Source: Luscinia megarhynchos
Taxonomy: Eukaryota; Chordata; Aves; Passeriformes; Turdidae
Direction of reading: 5' to 3'
DNA: 64,000 bases
Assembly (NCBI GenBank): GCA_034336665.1
Contig: JAPFBE010000002.1
Coordinates: 14,362,906 to 14,426,905 of the forward strand
The translations under genes were made by a program, and so were the position numbers. Positions within the stretch are counted from its first letter, which is position 1. Every line of letters starts with the position of its first letter. Under the pieces are notes generated by a model that had not been told where the DNA came from, searched no databases, and was given only the letters and a program-made list of their open reading frames with translations. Of this stretch, positions 1 through 11,700 are shown one piece after another.

Positions 1-239
1 CAATTTGAACAAAGCATTTGTGAACTAAAAAAATTCAATCACATCTCCCAAGGAAAGAACAGGGCAGGTACAGATGGACAAGCACTCAATGTTGAGCCAT
101 GACACATCAAACCAGTCAAACACTCAGCACAACAACATGGTTGTATCTGAGCAATCTACCTTTTGTGGGGTTGTCCATCACCGTTTTTGTTGTCTCTGAC
201 TTGGGGACAGGGAACACCAGTGACAGAGAACCCCTGCCA

Positions 240-382
240 TCTTCACAGAATTAGCTAAGTTGGAAAGGACCCACAAGGATCATTGAGCTGAACTCCCAGT
301 CCTGCACAGCACCATTCCCAAGAGTCACACCATGTGCCCAAGAATATTGCCCAAATGCTTCTTTAACTCTATCAGGCATCTT
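240..382 (-). mobile_element. CR1 LINE 3' fragment (5'-truncated)
   Basis: This is a degraded piece of the 3' untranslated end of a chicken-repeat-1 retrotransposon lying on the minus strand. Read on the plus strand, it opens with the reversed tail signature (cacagaatt..., then ggaaaggacccacaagga, then a catt-gag core). It continues through the typical block naming a cacagc dinucleotide-rich segment, a caccatgtgccc-like motif and a gcccaaatgcttctt-like motif. This order is the one known from avian CR1 3' ends. The match fades at about position 382, so the copy is short and cannot encode protein. It sits directly before an LTR remnant. The subfamily is not determined, and divergence from consensus looks substantial by eye. 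Confidence 0.78.
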
Positions 383-409
383 GTTTTTGTGTTGGGAATA
401 ACCTGAGCG

Positions 410-693
410 TGTTGCTGCCAAGCAGCAGGATGGTCTGCCATTTTGTTTTCATTTTGGCAGCCACAGGGGACTGAGTTGAGCACCTTTTATGAGTAAACCA
501 CCTTCCCTTTCTGTGTACTTCTGTTGCTAATACTGTTGCCGTGCATTTCTTATTCTATCGCTGTTTGCTTTCAGTAAATTCTTACCTCAACCCATAGTCT
601 GCCTTTGTCCCTCTCTCACCAGAGGGAGGCAGGAGGAAAGGGTCAGTGACTTATTTGGGATTTAATTCCCAGCTGTTTCTTTAAACCACCACA
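410..693 (+). mobile_element. Degraded avian endogenous-retrovirus LTR (3' part, probably solo)
   Basis: The segment ends in a pattern characteristic of avian ERV LTRs: a polyadenylation-region-like cagtaaattctt, then a cctcaacccatag block, a pyrimidine-rich stretch, a gagggaggcagg block and a terminal tttaaaccaccaca. Orientation is plus because the terminal ..CA end is at the right. The left boundary is uncertain: no clear TG start with a matching duplication is visible, so 410 is approximate. No gag, pol or env reading frame adjoins it, which suggests a solo or fragmentary LTR. The assignment rests on remembered LTR features, not on an alignment. The alternative is a different LTR-like repeat family. 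Confidence 0.55.
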
Positions 694-3600
694 CCTGTCC
701 TAAATGACACAGCACCTGGAGCGTGGACTTGCCCTGCAGAGGTGTGTTCACTGCTCTTCAGGTACATGTGGGCTGGTGGAGAGCTGGTATGGCACAGCCC
801 ATGACCCCCTCCAGCAGAGCAGGGCTTCCAGAGAGCTGCCTGCCCCATACTACAGCCCACCATGTTCTGATCTCATTTTGCCTCCACCAAAGGGGATGGA
901 TCCCCTCAGCCTGCTGAAATGCGACCACAGAGCATCCCAAGAAGTATCACTTACCACTTCTTAAGAAGACAGAGATTTTCCAACAAGAGCACAGCAAAGC
1001 ATCACTCCCCTGCTTCCCCAGGAGCAAACACCAGGGTTCCTGGAGGAGTCAGCAGACACACGACCCCACACACACATTAGTAAGTCACCACCTCACCACC
1101 CTCTGCTTTCTTCTGTTGACAGCTACAATTTTACTCAGACTTTTTGCTAAAGGGCTTCTTCTCTTGCTTGTTGTTCAATGGGAGCCTGAAGCAAAGTGTG
1201 TCAATGGCAAAGGAGGAAGGAGGAGGTTGAAGTGAAGCTTGGTGGTGCACAATTCCCCTCTCAGTCTGGCAGTTTTGGGATCTCTCTCGTCTTTTTTTCA
1301 CCTACAAAAACCTGGCTGCTGGCCACAGCATAATATAGCAACGGGGGAAAGAGAGGAAGAAGGCTTAACTTTTATTTATTTTAGTGCGATCATTAGGATT
1401 ATGTCAGGGGGAAAAAGCATTAATACATAATCTTTTCCCTGTGCTATACAACACTGGCTGCTTTTAATTTAGAATTAAATTGAAACACTCACTCAGAACA
1501 GCTTTGAACAGCAGCCAAGGCCTTCTCTTGCATTGTGTGAGCAGCTGGGTAGCCTTTCCACTCTCTTTTTTTGGTCCACGGTGCCCTTTTTTGAGACCTG
1601 TGCTGAGGGTTGGCCACTGAAGGTATTTGTCACCCTTCCTCAAGTGCCAAGGGTCCCCCTGGCTTGGAGCTGGCACACCACACCGGGCAGAGGGGGAGGC
1701 CCAAAGCATGTGAGTGAAGCCCCCAGGAGACCAAACTTCAGCAAATAAAGCTGCACAGCTACAAGTATTTCACAAATTAAAGCAAGAAGGGACATATCAA
1801 AAAGCACATTTTTAAAAAATGCTAAATAGCAGTGATTTATGTTTTTTTCTCAACAGCACACATTGTTTTGTATGCTTTGTCGCACACGATGGGGCAAGTT
1901 CACACAAGGAGGTTTGGAGGTATAAACAGGACAGACAAGGCTGGGTGGGGTAAAGCCAAATTTAGTTAAGTGAACTGGTCATCCTGTTTTGTTCATACAA
2001 TAAGCCTGCTCCAGAGGGTTCTCACCAAGCTGATGAGAAATGTGCCCTGGTTCATTCCCTGTTCATTTTAATCTATATAAATACTAGGTTTTGTCAGGCT
2101 AAAGAATCCAGTGCAGACTCAAGCGCTTTCCTTAATTATTGGTATTCACAGAAAGAAAGAGTAAGTTTAAAGGAGGGGGAGGAAAGAGATTGCCACCCTT
2201 TCAGTGCTGCTGTGAAGGGAGCTCTGCTTATCACAACAGGTGCAAAGGCCACTCACAAAAACAGAAGCAGTTCAACATTGAAAGGCTAAGAAATTACTTA
2301 TTCTCTTTGTCAGCTGCTCATACAAGCAGGGTAAAGGCTACTTGGAAGGGAAAAAAAGAGGGTAAAAAGAAGGGTTAATGTTTGTGAAAGAAAGAAAGAA
2401 AGAGAGAAAGGAAGAAAAAAAATTAACTACATGAGCCCACAGGTTTGCAGGAGACTCTGAAAGATATATTATTATTATTATATGACATTAAAAAAATACA
2501 GATTTTTTTTTAAAAGCAGGAACAAAACTACATCCCTTGATAGAGCAGGAATGAGCAGCACCAGCAGGCTGGGGACTGGGGGAAATTTTAACAGTCTAGC
2601 ACTCCAGCTGAATGGTGAGGGGAACAATGCCGGCTGAAAGCACAGCATTCCTGGCCTTGCACCCCCGCAGAAAGGGGCTGTGCAGGTCTTTCTGATGGCT
2701 CTCTCTAATTACACGTTCTTGTGTATAGCAATTCATGGCCAGCTCTCAGAACGTCCTCACTCCTTGTCAGAAGAGTGATTTGTGTACCACACCTAGAGAG
2801 TCAACATATTGGGGGAAAAAGTTCTGTTAAAAAAACAGAAAGCAAGCTCCTCTGATGAGAAGCCCATGGTTTTCAGGGTTACTGTTATCCCTTGGGTTCT
2901 TAACTGGGTTTTATTTCTTCCACCCTTTTCTTTCAAAATAAGGCATCAGACGCAAAGGAAAGTAGAATTTCATTTTATAACACCCCTCCATTAATCCCTG
3001 TATCTCCCTCAAGTGCTGCATAAATATCATCCTCCCTTCCCAGAGCTCACAGAGGTTGTTTAACACCTGGTGCATCTTATTTTCCAAGAATGATGGTTGT
3101 GTTTATTTTAACCTGGCCTGGGATGATGTGCAAAGCAGCCAGGACTGTTAGATGCTGTGTTCCCAAAACCAGATGGCCAAACCCTCCTCTTTTAAGACAG
3201 CTGAGTCAAAACCATAAAAGAAAACACCAAAAATGAAAACAATCATCAACGACAACATCAAAAAGCACCCTGTGGTGGAGAATAAAATATTTCAATGTTG
3301 GCACTGTGAGACAGAAAGAAACTCAGAGGAAAGAGAGTGTTTGATTTCCAAACCCTGAAAGTTAAGCATGCAAAAGAGGCAACTCGCTCGTCAGGAAGTT
3401 TCCACCAGTGGAAGGTAGCAGGAGGAATTGCCTAGCTTAAATATGACAGATGTTCATACCTCTGCTACCCAGAAGCAGTAAAAAACCCCCGTGGCTGTTC
3501 TGACTGCCCTGCTAAATGAATGGCAAGTTGAGAGTATAATAAAGCACAGCAATGCGAGCACCACTGCCTGCACCTGCAGGTTCTCTGGTACCCACTTCTG

Positions 3601-4134
3601 GCTTCACAATTTACAGCCAAACGCAAAGCACTTCCTTTTAGCACCATGAATAGTCTCTTGCCCTCCTCGTGGTTGTCCTCTCCTTCCCAGGCCTCTTCCA
3701 TTCACAACTAGTCCTAATTCAGTTGGGCTGATTGCTCTATGACACCGAGGGGGCATTGCTGACACACTGCACCTTTTGCACAACCCAACTTGCCTATGGC
3801 AGGTTTGAGGCAGTGCAGGGCTTCTGTTCATAAAACTGCTCCAGCCTAACTCAGCTGAGAAATTCTACACTGAAGGTTAAATCAGTCCAAAACCAGGTTC
3901 CAAGCAATCCTGTTTATGTACAGCCGACAGGTTTGTTCTGGTTTAATAGAACCAGCTCCTCCTCTCCTTGTCTGGGGAAAAAAAAAAACCAACTTACATT
4001 TTCACACCACTGTAACTAAAATGAAAAATAATTTTTAAAAAATCCACATCTGGTTATGGGCAGAAACAAACATGGTGACAAGATGCCACAAAACAGCTTG
4101 TGAAATTCACACAAAAAGGTGTAAATGTAGAGCA
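694..4134. other. Intergenic or intronic DNA without a recognisable gene
   Basis: I see no supportable exon, RNA gene or transposon here. Open frames are all under 85 codons and overlap on both strands, as expected by chance. The stretch contains a GAAA-type purine run near 2385-2422, a short ATT run near 2468-2481 and an isolated TATA-like octamer near 2075 with no other promoter feature around it. Confidence 0.6.
2385..2422. repeat. Imperfect (GAAA)n purine-rich simple repeat
   Basis: Several GAAA units are followed by interrupted GA/GAAA units and a short A run. Purines are on the plus strand throughout, and no function is implied. An ATT run of about 14 bases lies some 45 bases downstream. 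Confidence 0.8.
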
Positions 4135-4545
4135 CATAGAATCATAGAATGCTAAGGAATTAGAAGGGGTCTTAAAGATCATGTAGTCCCAACCCCTCTC
4201 CCATGGGCAGGGGCACCTCCCACTAGACCAGGTTGCCCAAGGCTTATCCAGCCTGGTGCTGAACACTGTCAGGATTGGGGCATCCACAATCTCCCTGGGC
4301 AACACTTTCCTGGGTCTCACCATTCTCACAGTAAGGAATTTCTTTCTAATGTCTAACCTAAATTTCCCCTCTTTCAATTTGTACCCATTAGTCCTTATCC
4401 TACCACTACAGTTCCTGACAAAGAGTCCTTCTTCAGCCCTGCAGACCCATTTCAAATACTGGAAGGTTGTTATGGTGTCTCCACAAAACCTTCTCCTCTC
4501 CAGGCTGCACAGCCCCAACATTCTCAGCATCTCTCTGTATGGCCA
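4135..4545 (-). mobile_element. CR1 LINE 3' end with terminal ATTCTATG repeats
   Basis: This is the clearest CR1 copy in the window. On the plus strand it begins with the reversed terminal repeat (catagaatcatagaatg), followed by a block ending aaagatcatgtagtcccaacc. Next come the ccatgggcaggggcacctcc and cactagaccaggttgccc motifs, the ggggcatccacaat and gggcaacact motifs, a caaggaatttctttctaat-type block and finally the tctccaggctgcacagccccaac block. That is the known order of the avian CR1 3' region read backwards, so the element runs on the minus strand. Truncation is at about 4545, leaving roughly 410 bases of a full-length element of several kilobases. The long minus-strand open frame across it is repeat sequence, not a host gene. 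The preserved tail suggests it is younger than the other copies here. Confidence 0.95.
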
Positions 4546-7500
4546 TGGCTGGCATGCAGGCTCTCATTGTGGTAGACAAGAGGTAGCTTTTCCTTCTTCC
4601 ACTGTCTCTCACCTCTCCAGAGGAAAATAGACACACAAACTGCCTAAGGACCCTGAAAAACCAATCATTTCTTGTTAACCATCATATGAAACAGAGAGCC
4701 ACGCAAAAATAAGAAATGCCTGTATGCTTTTCACCAACTACTTTTCCTTAAGTTTACTATTAATATTCTGTAATATGCCTGCTCTGGACTGGGGATGTTC
4801 TTGAGGTTGGCAAATTCCCCTGGACAACAGGACTATATGGTTCTTGCCACCTCTAGACACTGATGCAATGTAGATGTTTGATGCCACGTGCCCGGTGCAC
4901 ACAGCACTCATTCATCAATGTCCCATATGCTGGAAAATGTTTTCTGTGCTAATTCACAATGATGGCTGTTAATCCACCATCCCTTACAAACCTCAGCAAA
5001 ATCCACTTAGCTTGGAGTCAGGGATATTGCAGAAAGTATTTGTCCTCTCTGCACTGGGATTGAGAGAGACATACAAGGGAAGGGGTGACAGAAATACTGA
5101 AAGTCTAGCAGGGTTTGGGTAAAACCTCAGAAGTCCTGTAAGGACGTGAAAGAAGCCACAAGCTTCTAAGAAGAGCGACTGGTAATTAAAACCTCGATAC
5201 AGCAAGTCATTTGAGTTTATTTAAATAGGTACTTAAAGATAAACGCAAAGCATTTTGCTCAAACATTTTGAGGAATATGATCCTTAAGGAAGATTAACAA
5301 GTCTTTAATAACACTTGTGTTATGAAATGTCATTATAATCAAGCAGTAAATCAATAGTACAGTAGCACATGTTGCAGAGCACAAGGGCTGTGTTTTGCAG
5401 AACAAAAGAGAGGGCAACCTCTTCATCTTCTGTGACAGTGATACGTGTTATATATACCTACACCTTTCAAACAGTGACATTTTTGGTACCCCTAGTCACC
5501 CATGAGCCCATCTGTCTGTATAGGAAGGGGTAGCAATTTTTTGCTTTGAATTACACAACCTTCCAAGCAGGTTAAATGCAGGACTCACCTCTGCTAAAGG
5601 CTACCTACACCAGTGCACTCTCTTGCTTCACATTTCAGTTCCCCTGGCCTCCTCCCTTTGCAGCAGCAGTGGTTAGACCTGGCTCAATGCTGCTTGGAGT
5701 GCTCAGGGGGCAGATAAGTCACAGATGCTCCCCCAGCTCGGAGCTGCAAGGGGCCAGCTGTGCCCATGTCAAAGAGCCAGAGGGAGGATGCCCAGCCAGG
5801 GCCAGTGGAGGGGGGTGAGGGCAGAAATACAGGAGCAGAGATTCAGCCTAAACTAGAGCTGTCAGAGCTACATCCTGGTGAGTGAGATAATACATGCACT
5901 TCCCCTGCCTGGCCCAGACTGAATTAGCACATCTGGGGCCCACATTTACTGCTCCTTTGGAGCACCTCTGCCATTAACGCTAAAAACACATCCTGGAGGA
6001 CATCAGGGCTTGAGATGAAGGAGGTGAGAGGGGAAATAAGACACCTTGCCTCCCCCTTCACCTTGTTCCTCCCTCCTCCCACATAGCTCTGAAACACTTT
6101 GCAGCTTGAATGCTGTCAATCTCCGTATGGAAGAAATGTATTTATAGAAACCCCATTGCTGTGGCTCACTTTTATGGGACCAGATGTCGAAGGACATGAC
6201 GTTGATAAAATAAAGCACAAGACCAAGAAAAAGGGTCAAAATTATCTGCTGCCAGCAGCAAGAATTACTGCTTCTCCAACTTCCATGGAGCAGTACCAGT
6301 TTACCTCAGTGAGAAGTGGGGTTGGCAAACAGGTACAGACGTGAATAATTGGGCTGAGTAAGCTGTCTGACCAAGAACACATCTGCCCTTCACAGGAGAG
6401 GTTTTTCTAGAAAGGGTTAATGCCTTCTCCTCTGAAATACCACGTGGCAGCTGCAGATGACATCAGGTTTTCTGCCATACTCTTTTATATCAGCATATAC
6501 AAAGCATCCAGAGAAGACTAAGCACTGCTTGAGACTGTAATCAGAGCAATGGTCAACGTTAACACAGTAAATGACATAATTTAGAAATTTCTTGATCTTA
6601 TGGCTTTGTTTAAAAACAGAGATGTCTTCAAAATATCGGGGCATATGCAGATGGAGCAAAAGCACCAAGGGCTCAGACACCTTTCTGGTAATCAACCCAC
6701 AAGAAACGCAGAGATCTTAGTTACACATGTGAAACCACATGCTTTCAACTAAAGCCAGCAGCTCAGGAAGATGCCAGGGTACATAACCAAAGGATCCATA
6801 GAGCTATATTTTGGCACTGTGCAGCAAAGCTGAGGAGAAGTAGGTTAATTAAAACCCATGTGTCATTTCCATTTCCTCTGCATGTCTACAAGACTGTTTA
6901 TTCTCACCATCTGAAAGAGATTCTCACCATCTGAAAGAGATATTAATTGCTGCTCTTGGTTTGTGAGAATAAACACTACAAGGGATCAAGTTCCCTAGTG
7001 AAGCCTTCTCAGTTTTGCTTTTAAACCCCAATATAACAGCTTGAAAGGTCTGCTTTTATCTGCACAGCAATTGGTTTAGGATGCAAGCCTAGGGTGAAGT
7101 CCATTACCAGTTGTTCACCAAAATTATGTTGACAAAGACCACACCAGCATTTGTTGCCCATTTCTATTAGTCACAGTTCAATGTAGTAAGAAGATTTTGT
7201 CCATAGATTAGGTTTAGGCTATTTGCTTCAAATAATCCCCTTTCTTCACCACTTCTGCCAGCACTGTGGTAGTTGAAGTGATCAGGAGCAGGTGGAATCC
7301 CAAAACAAGACTTTGCACACAGCCTGGAGAGACACAGTATGGACAGAATGCATAAGTTAGCTCATCAGTATTTCAACATTGATGCAGCATCAATGCTGAC
7401 ATGGAGCCCAGCAGACTGCACTGCTGACAGCTCATGGTGCATTTGGGGATTGCTTACCTCCTGCCAGGATAACACATTGTAGAAGGGGAGCACACAGTTT

Positions 7501-10500
7501 GTGCTCAAGGGCCATTTCTACCCCCATGCCAGAGATCACTGGGTGGTGCAGTCGGTGCAGTGCCAGCCCAAAGCTGTTGTAGTACCCACGGCTGGTTTGA
7601 TGTCAGCATCACTTCCATTGTGTCTGTAGGTGGTTTTTTTAAGTCCTGCATGCTTAGACTTGTACAGCCTGACAGTATCTGTGTTGTGAATGTTTCCACT
7701 TTGCCAACATTGCTTCTTTCTGGGTCTTCAAAGCAACTACAGCAAAAAACAAAGTGTTTCAACTGGATGGGCAATGTCAGCCCTGGGAACATGAGGCCAA
7801 CTAAACTGGACAAAGGTGCAACTTTTCTAGATCAGATCCCCAATACAATGATGCTGAAGTTCATTGGAGTCTGGATGGAAATGGTAGGGCTAGGGTATGG
7901 AACAATACACGCACAGATTTCACTGATCCTGGCAGAGGGCTGATCTGCAGCCCTGTGATGTGCTACTGAAAAAAAATACAATAGGAAAAACTAGAGCCCA
8001 TGGCAAAGTGAGGTGCTGTGGAGTGAAATACAATTCTTGTAGGTTTTAACCAGCCCAAGGAAGTATTATGTGCGTGCTAATGAACCATCCAGCTGACAGC
8101 AGCAGAGAGACTGTATACAACAGGCCAAAACAGTTAGGTTACACTATTTTTAGACCGTTGTATTTCACAGAGATTTAACAGGGAACACCCATATTACAGA
8201 ACATGTAGCAGCAGGTGATGAAGACTAGATAGCTCCTCAGCAGCAGAATGAAGGTTAGACAAAAGAAACTGGGCTATGCTGCTCATGCAGGAAGATGAGG
8301 AAGCACCAGCAAGTGTGCATCTTCAACGGGTCTTTCAGTTCCTGGAAGAGTTTTGGCAGGGCTGTAGATCAGGCTTATGTTATTTTCAAAAATGAAGCTA
8401 CCACTACCAAATAGTTGGAAGAAGTACGTGAAAAACAAACAAAATACATTTTTAAGATTTCACTGACACTTGTCTATGAATGTAAAAATTTGAGTCAGTC
8501 ATGTAGTACCTGTTAGCCATTTGAGTTACATGTGGTGTGAATGAAATAGATTTCAACTAAGTATAAAGAAGAGGAATTACTCTGGTATACTTTCAGCCAA
8601 AATTTGTAGAAAAGTGACAGAGACTATAAATAATGCATTTCTAAGAAGAGACAGCATGAGAATACTTCTCAGTTAATGGCATTTCTTTTGTCTCTCAATC
8701 AGTTATTCACCTGAACACTTTATTTCTCAAGAGATCTAGAGTGATGCAAAAAGCTTACCTCTCTTGCAGCATCTGTTTACAAAAGCTGTGCCTGCTGCAG
8801 AGGCATCACAACAAAACAAATTTGGCTTCAGTGTTAATTTGCTCACAGTGTCACTTGAGACAAAAGCTAGTTAGACCTGGAGTAATTGATGGCAGTCTCC
8901 ATAAATGTGTCCAAACTAAATACTTCAACAACACTGAAAGGCTGTGAAAACTGATGAGAAAACACCCAGAAGTTAGAATACCATCTTTTGGGCATTTCTG
9001 GGTGAGTCAAGATATATTCAGGATCTCCTCACTTCCCATTTTTTGAGGTATCTAGACTACATTCATTTTATGCACAGCCCGAATGTTAGACTGCTGCTTC
9101 ACAAGTCATGCCCATTTTCTTTCATATATTTCCTTTCTACTACTGCAAAAATACTAGGCTGACTTGATGAGGTGGGGAAACATACTTTGTACCCACCTCT
9201 GACCCCCAAGAAATGAACAAGATTTTTGCCACTGACTTAGAAACAGTGGGAAGACACTCTTACTGAGAAATAAAGACATGCATTATATTTGGGCACCTGT
9301 ACCTCTGTTACACTGGCAGCGTAAATTGTTGCAAGTCTCCTGGGTCTATTTCTATTACAAACACATTATAAGCCAGCACTATCAAGTGCAAACAATGACA
9401 ATTAAAAGACCCTAATAAATCCTAAGGCTTTTGAGTAAAAAAAGAGCACATAAGTGATTTGCTAATTAATGCATGGACCCCCTTGTGAAATGCTAGGGTG
9501 TCTCCAGAAACTCATGTATACTTCAAATTTCCCAGAAAAATTTTGGCTATATGACATGTTAAGAATATTTATCCCTACACCTTACAACAGTGCAACTGCT
9601 CTTATTGGCAGCACAGTAATCGGATACTAAATCCTTCCATCACTTTTGAAATGTCGCTCTATTACCAGCATGACAGCTCCAATGCACAGCCTCCCCTGGA
9701 GATACTCCAGCCCTTGCACAAATAGGTATTTTGAAAACCCACTTCTGAAAATTCCACTTCACCTCAAGGCAAACTGGTGTTTATTTATTATTATTTTTAG
9801 AGTATTACAGATAGTCGTACTTTTTTCTCTTTTTTTCTTTTTTTAGCCATGACACCTTTGTCCCCTAGAAACGATTGTGCTCAGAGTTATCCCAGTCCAC
9901 AGAGAGGGTAGTGGACACCTGGAATCCAAAAGAGACAGGACATTTCCAGAGTCCCTTTCTCTAAAATTCCTTCTTGATGAGCACAGTTACTTTCATGACT
10001 GCAAGGCATGCTGCAACAAAACATATTTTCCCCCTTGACCAGTGAAACACCTGGGCTTGCCCCCAGGTGTCTGTAGACACCAGTCCTGCACCCATCAGAG
10101 CAATATTGTATGCATGGCAAAACTCCAACAAAGAGCACCAGGAGTAAGGTTAAATATCAGTCAGGGAGGTGCAACACCAAATAAAAGGTGAGATCCAGTG
10201 GGAGGAGAAAGATTACAGCAGTGCAGGATCCTGGGGTGCTCCTGTTACACACACATCCTGAGAGCTCGTCTGTGCTTTTGGTTTTAATTAGCATTTGTTA
10301 ACATATGGAGATATTTACCCAGAAGGAAGGTCGGTGGAGCGGTTAGCAGAAACAGCCTCTCTCCCTTTTCCCCATCCCCTTCCCACTGGGGCACAGGGGC
10401 CAGCACTCCAGCTGGTATAAATCTGTGGTACTCTGCTGATTTACACCAGCTGAGCATCTGGCATCAAGACATTTCCGATGGTTTATAAAAAGAAGAGCAA

Positions 10501-11700
10501 TGTGGTGTGCTACTTATAAATCTCTCTCCTGAGCCAAGGTTGTGGTCCTCACCTGTGTCCTGCTTGGCTATGTTGCCCCATCCTATCACACCAACACAGC
10601 CAGGCCCACCCCTGGCCACTGTCACCTGGAAAAAATGGCCACAGGATCCTACCTCACATCAAACCTGTACAAAATGGAGGTGGGAGAGAAGAAGTGAAAA
10701 ATCCCTGCTCCTTCCCCCAGCCACACAGGGAGGATTAGTTAGCCAGTGTTTATAAATTGCCCTGAAGGGGTCAAGTGCAGGAGTGATTGGTGTCAGTCTC
10801 CCAGGACCGCGTTTTAACAGCCTACCAAAGGTTACTTTTAATTTTTTTTAATAACTGAACAAATGGGACCAGGTGTCCAGCCTTCAGCTTGCAAGGGCAA
10901 GGCTTGGCCCGTGCTGCCACCCCGTATGGTGCAGGAGGCATCACCTGGTCCTAGACAGGCCCTGGCAAGAGGCAGCTCAGCCCCAGCAGAGAACACTCAC
11001 TTCCAGCTTAGCCCCACTGTACCTCACCTCACCCTGTGCTTGCCCAGCTTCCTGGCCCCTTAACTTAATGCAGGGGGCTGTCCTTCCCCTTGAGCCCGGT
11101 GGGACTGGTGTGCACAGGGGAAGAAACATTTGGGCTTGCCCTCCCCAGTCCTCACCACCTCCCATGGCTCAAACCATGTTCCCACCACAGCCATTTTCTG
11201 TTCCATTCAGACCTGCAGTTCTTGTCAGCATTTTCCCCAGGGACAAGAGGCAGGAAGGTGAGCCATCCTCTTAGCTTTCTTGCAGACCACTTTTGTGCCT
11301 TTGCACCAATGTTGTTCCCAGTCTTTGCCTTGTTTCATTGAAGAAAAAGTTATTCCCTTTATAGCAGCTAAGAAATGGTCTTCGAAATTGTTCAGCACTC
11401 ATATCTTCAGGCTAATTTGGCTTCTAAACTGATTTGAACTCCTTTTCCTGTCTGTCCTTTATAAGGAAAATCTGAAATTTATACTACACATAATTAATTT
11501 ATATTTAAAACTGCATTAGTTTCAAATATAGTTTTGGTGAGAAGGAATTTAAAATAAAATTTGATATAATAGATATATTTTTGCATTATGGAAATATTTT
11601 GCTGATCCATCTGCACTCTTGTGACAAAAATGATTAAGCCAGGATAACATGAGATCACCCATTTGGCAGCAACTGATGCCTCTGGAGACAGAAGAAGAGG
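4546..11700. other. Long gene-poor stretch, nothing recognisable apart from small repeats
   Basis: No exon or RNA gene can be supported. Both strands carry only short overlapping open frames, the longest about 133 codons near 10.9-11.3 kb in a locally GC-richer patch, with no recognisable product. Two adjacent E-box hexamers (CACGTG at 6441 and CAGCTG at 6448) and one exact tandem duplication at 6901-6940 are the only structured features noticed. Confidence 0.55.
6901..6940. repeat. Exact 20-bp tandem duplication (two copies)
   Basis: A 20-base unit starting ttctcaccat and ending ctgaaagaga occurs twice back to back with no mismatch. The flanks are not repetitive. This looks like a small, fairly recent slippage or repair duplication rather than a transposon footprint. 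Confidence 0.95.

Noticed and set aside
2075..2082. TATAAATA promoter-like string
   Set aside because: It is an isolated AT-rich match without a plausible first exon or other signals.
4054..4530. 158-codon minus-strand open frame
   Set aside because: It lies almost wholly within the CR1 3' region, so it is repeat-derived and not a host protein.
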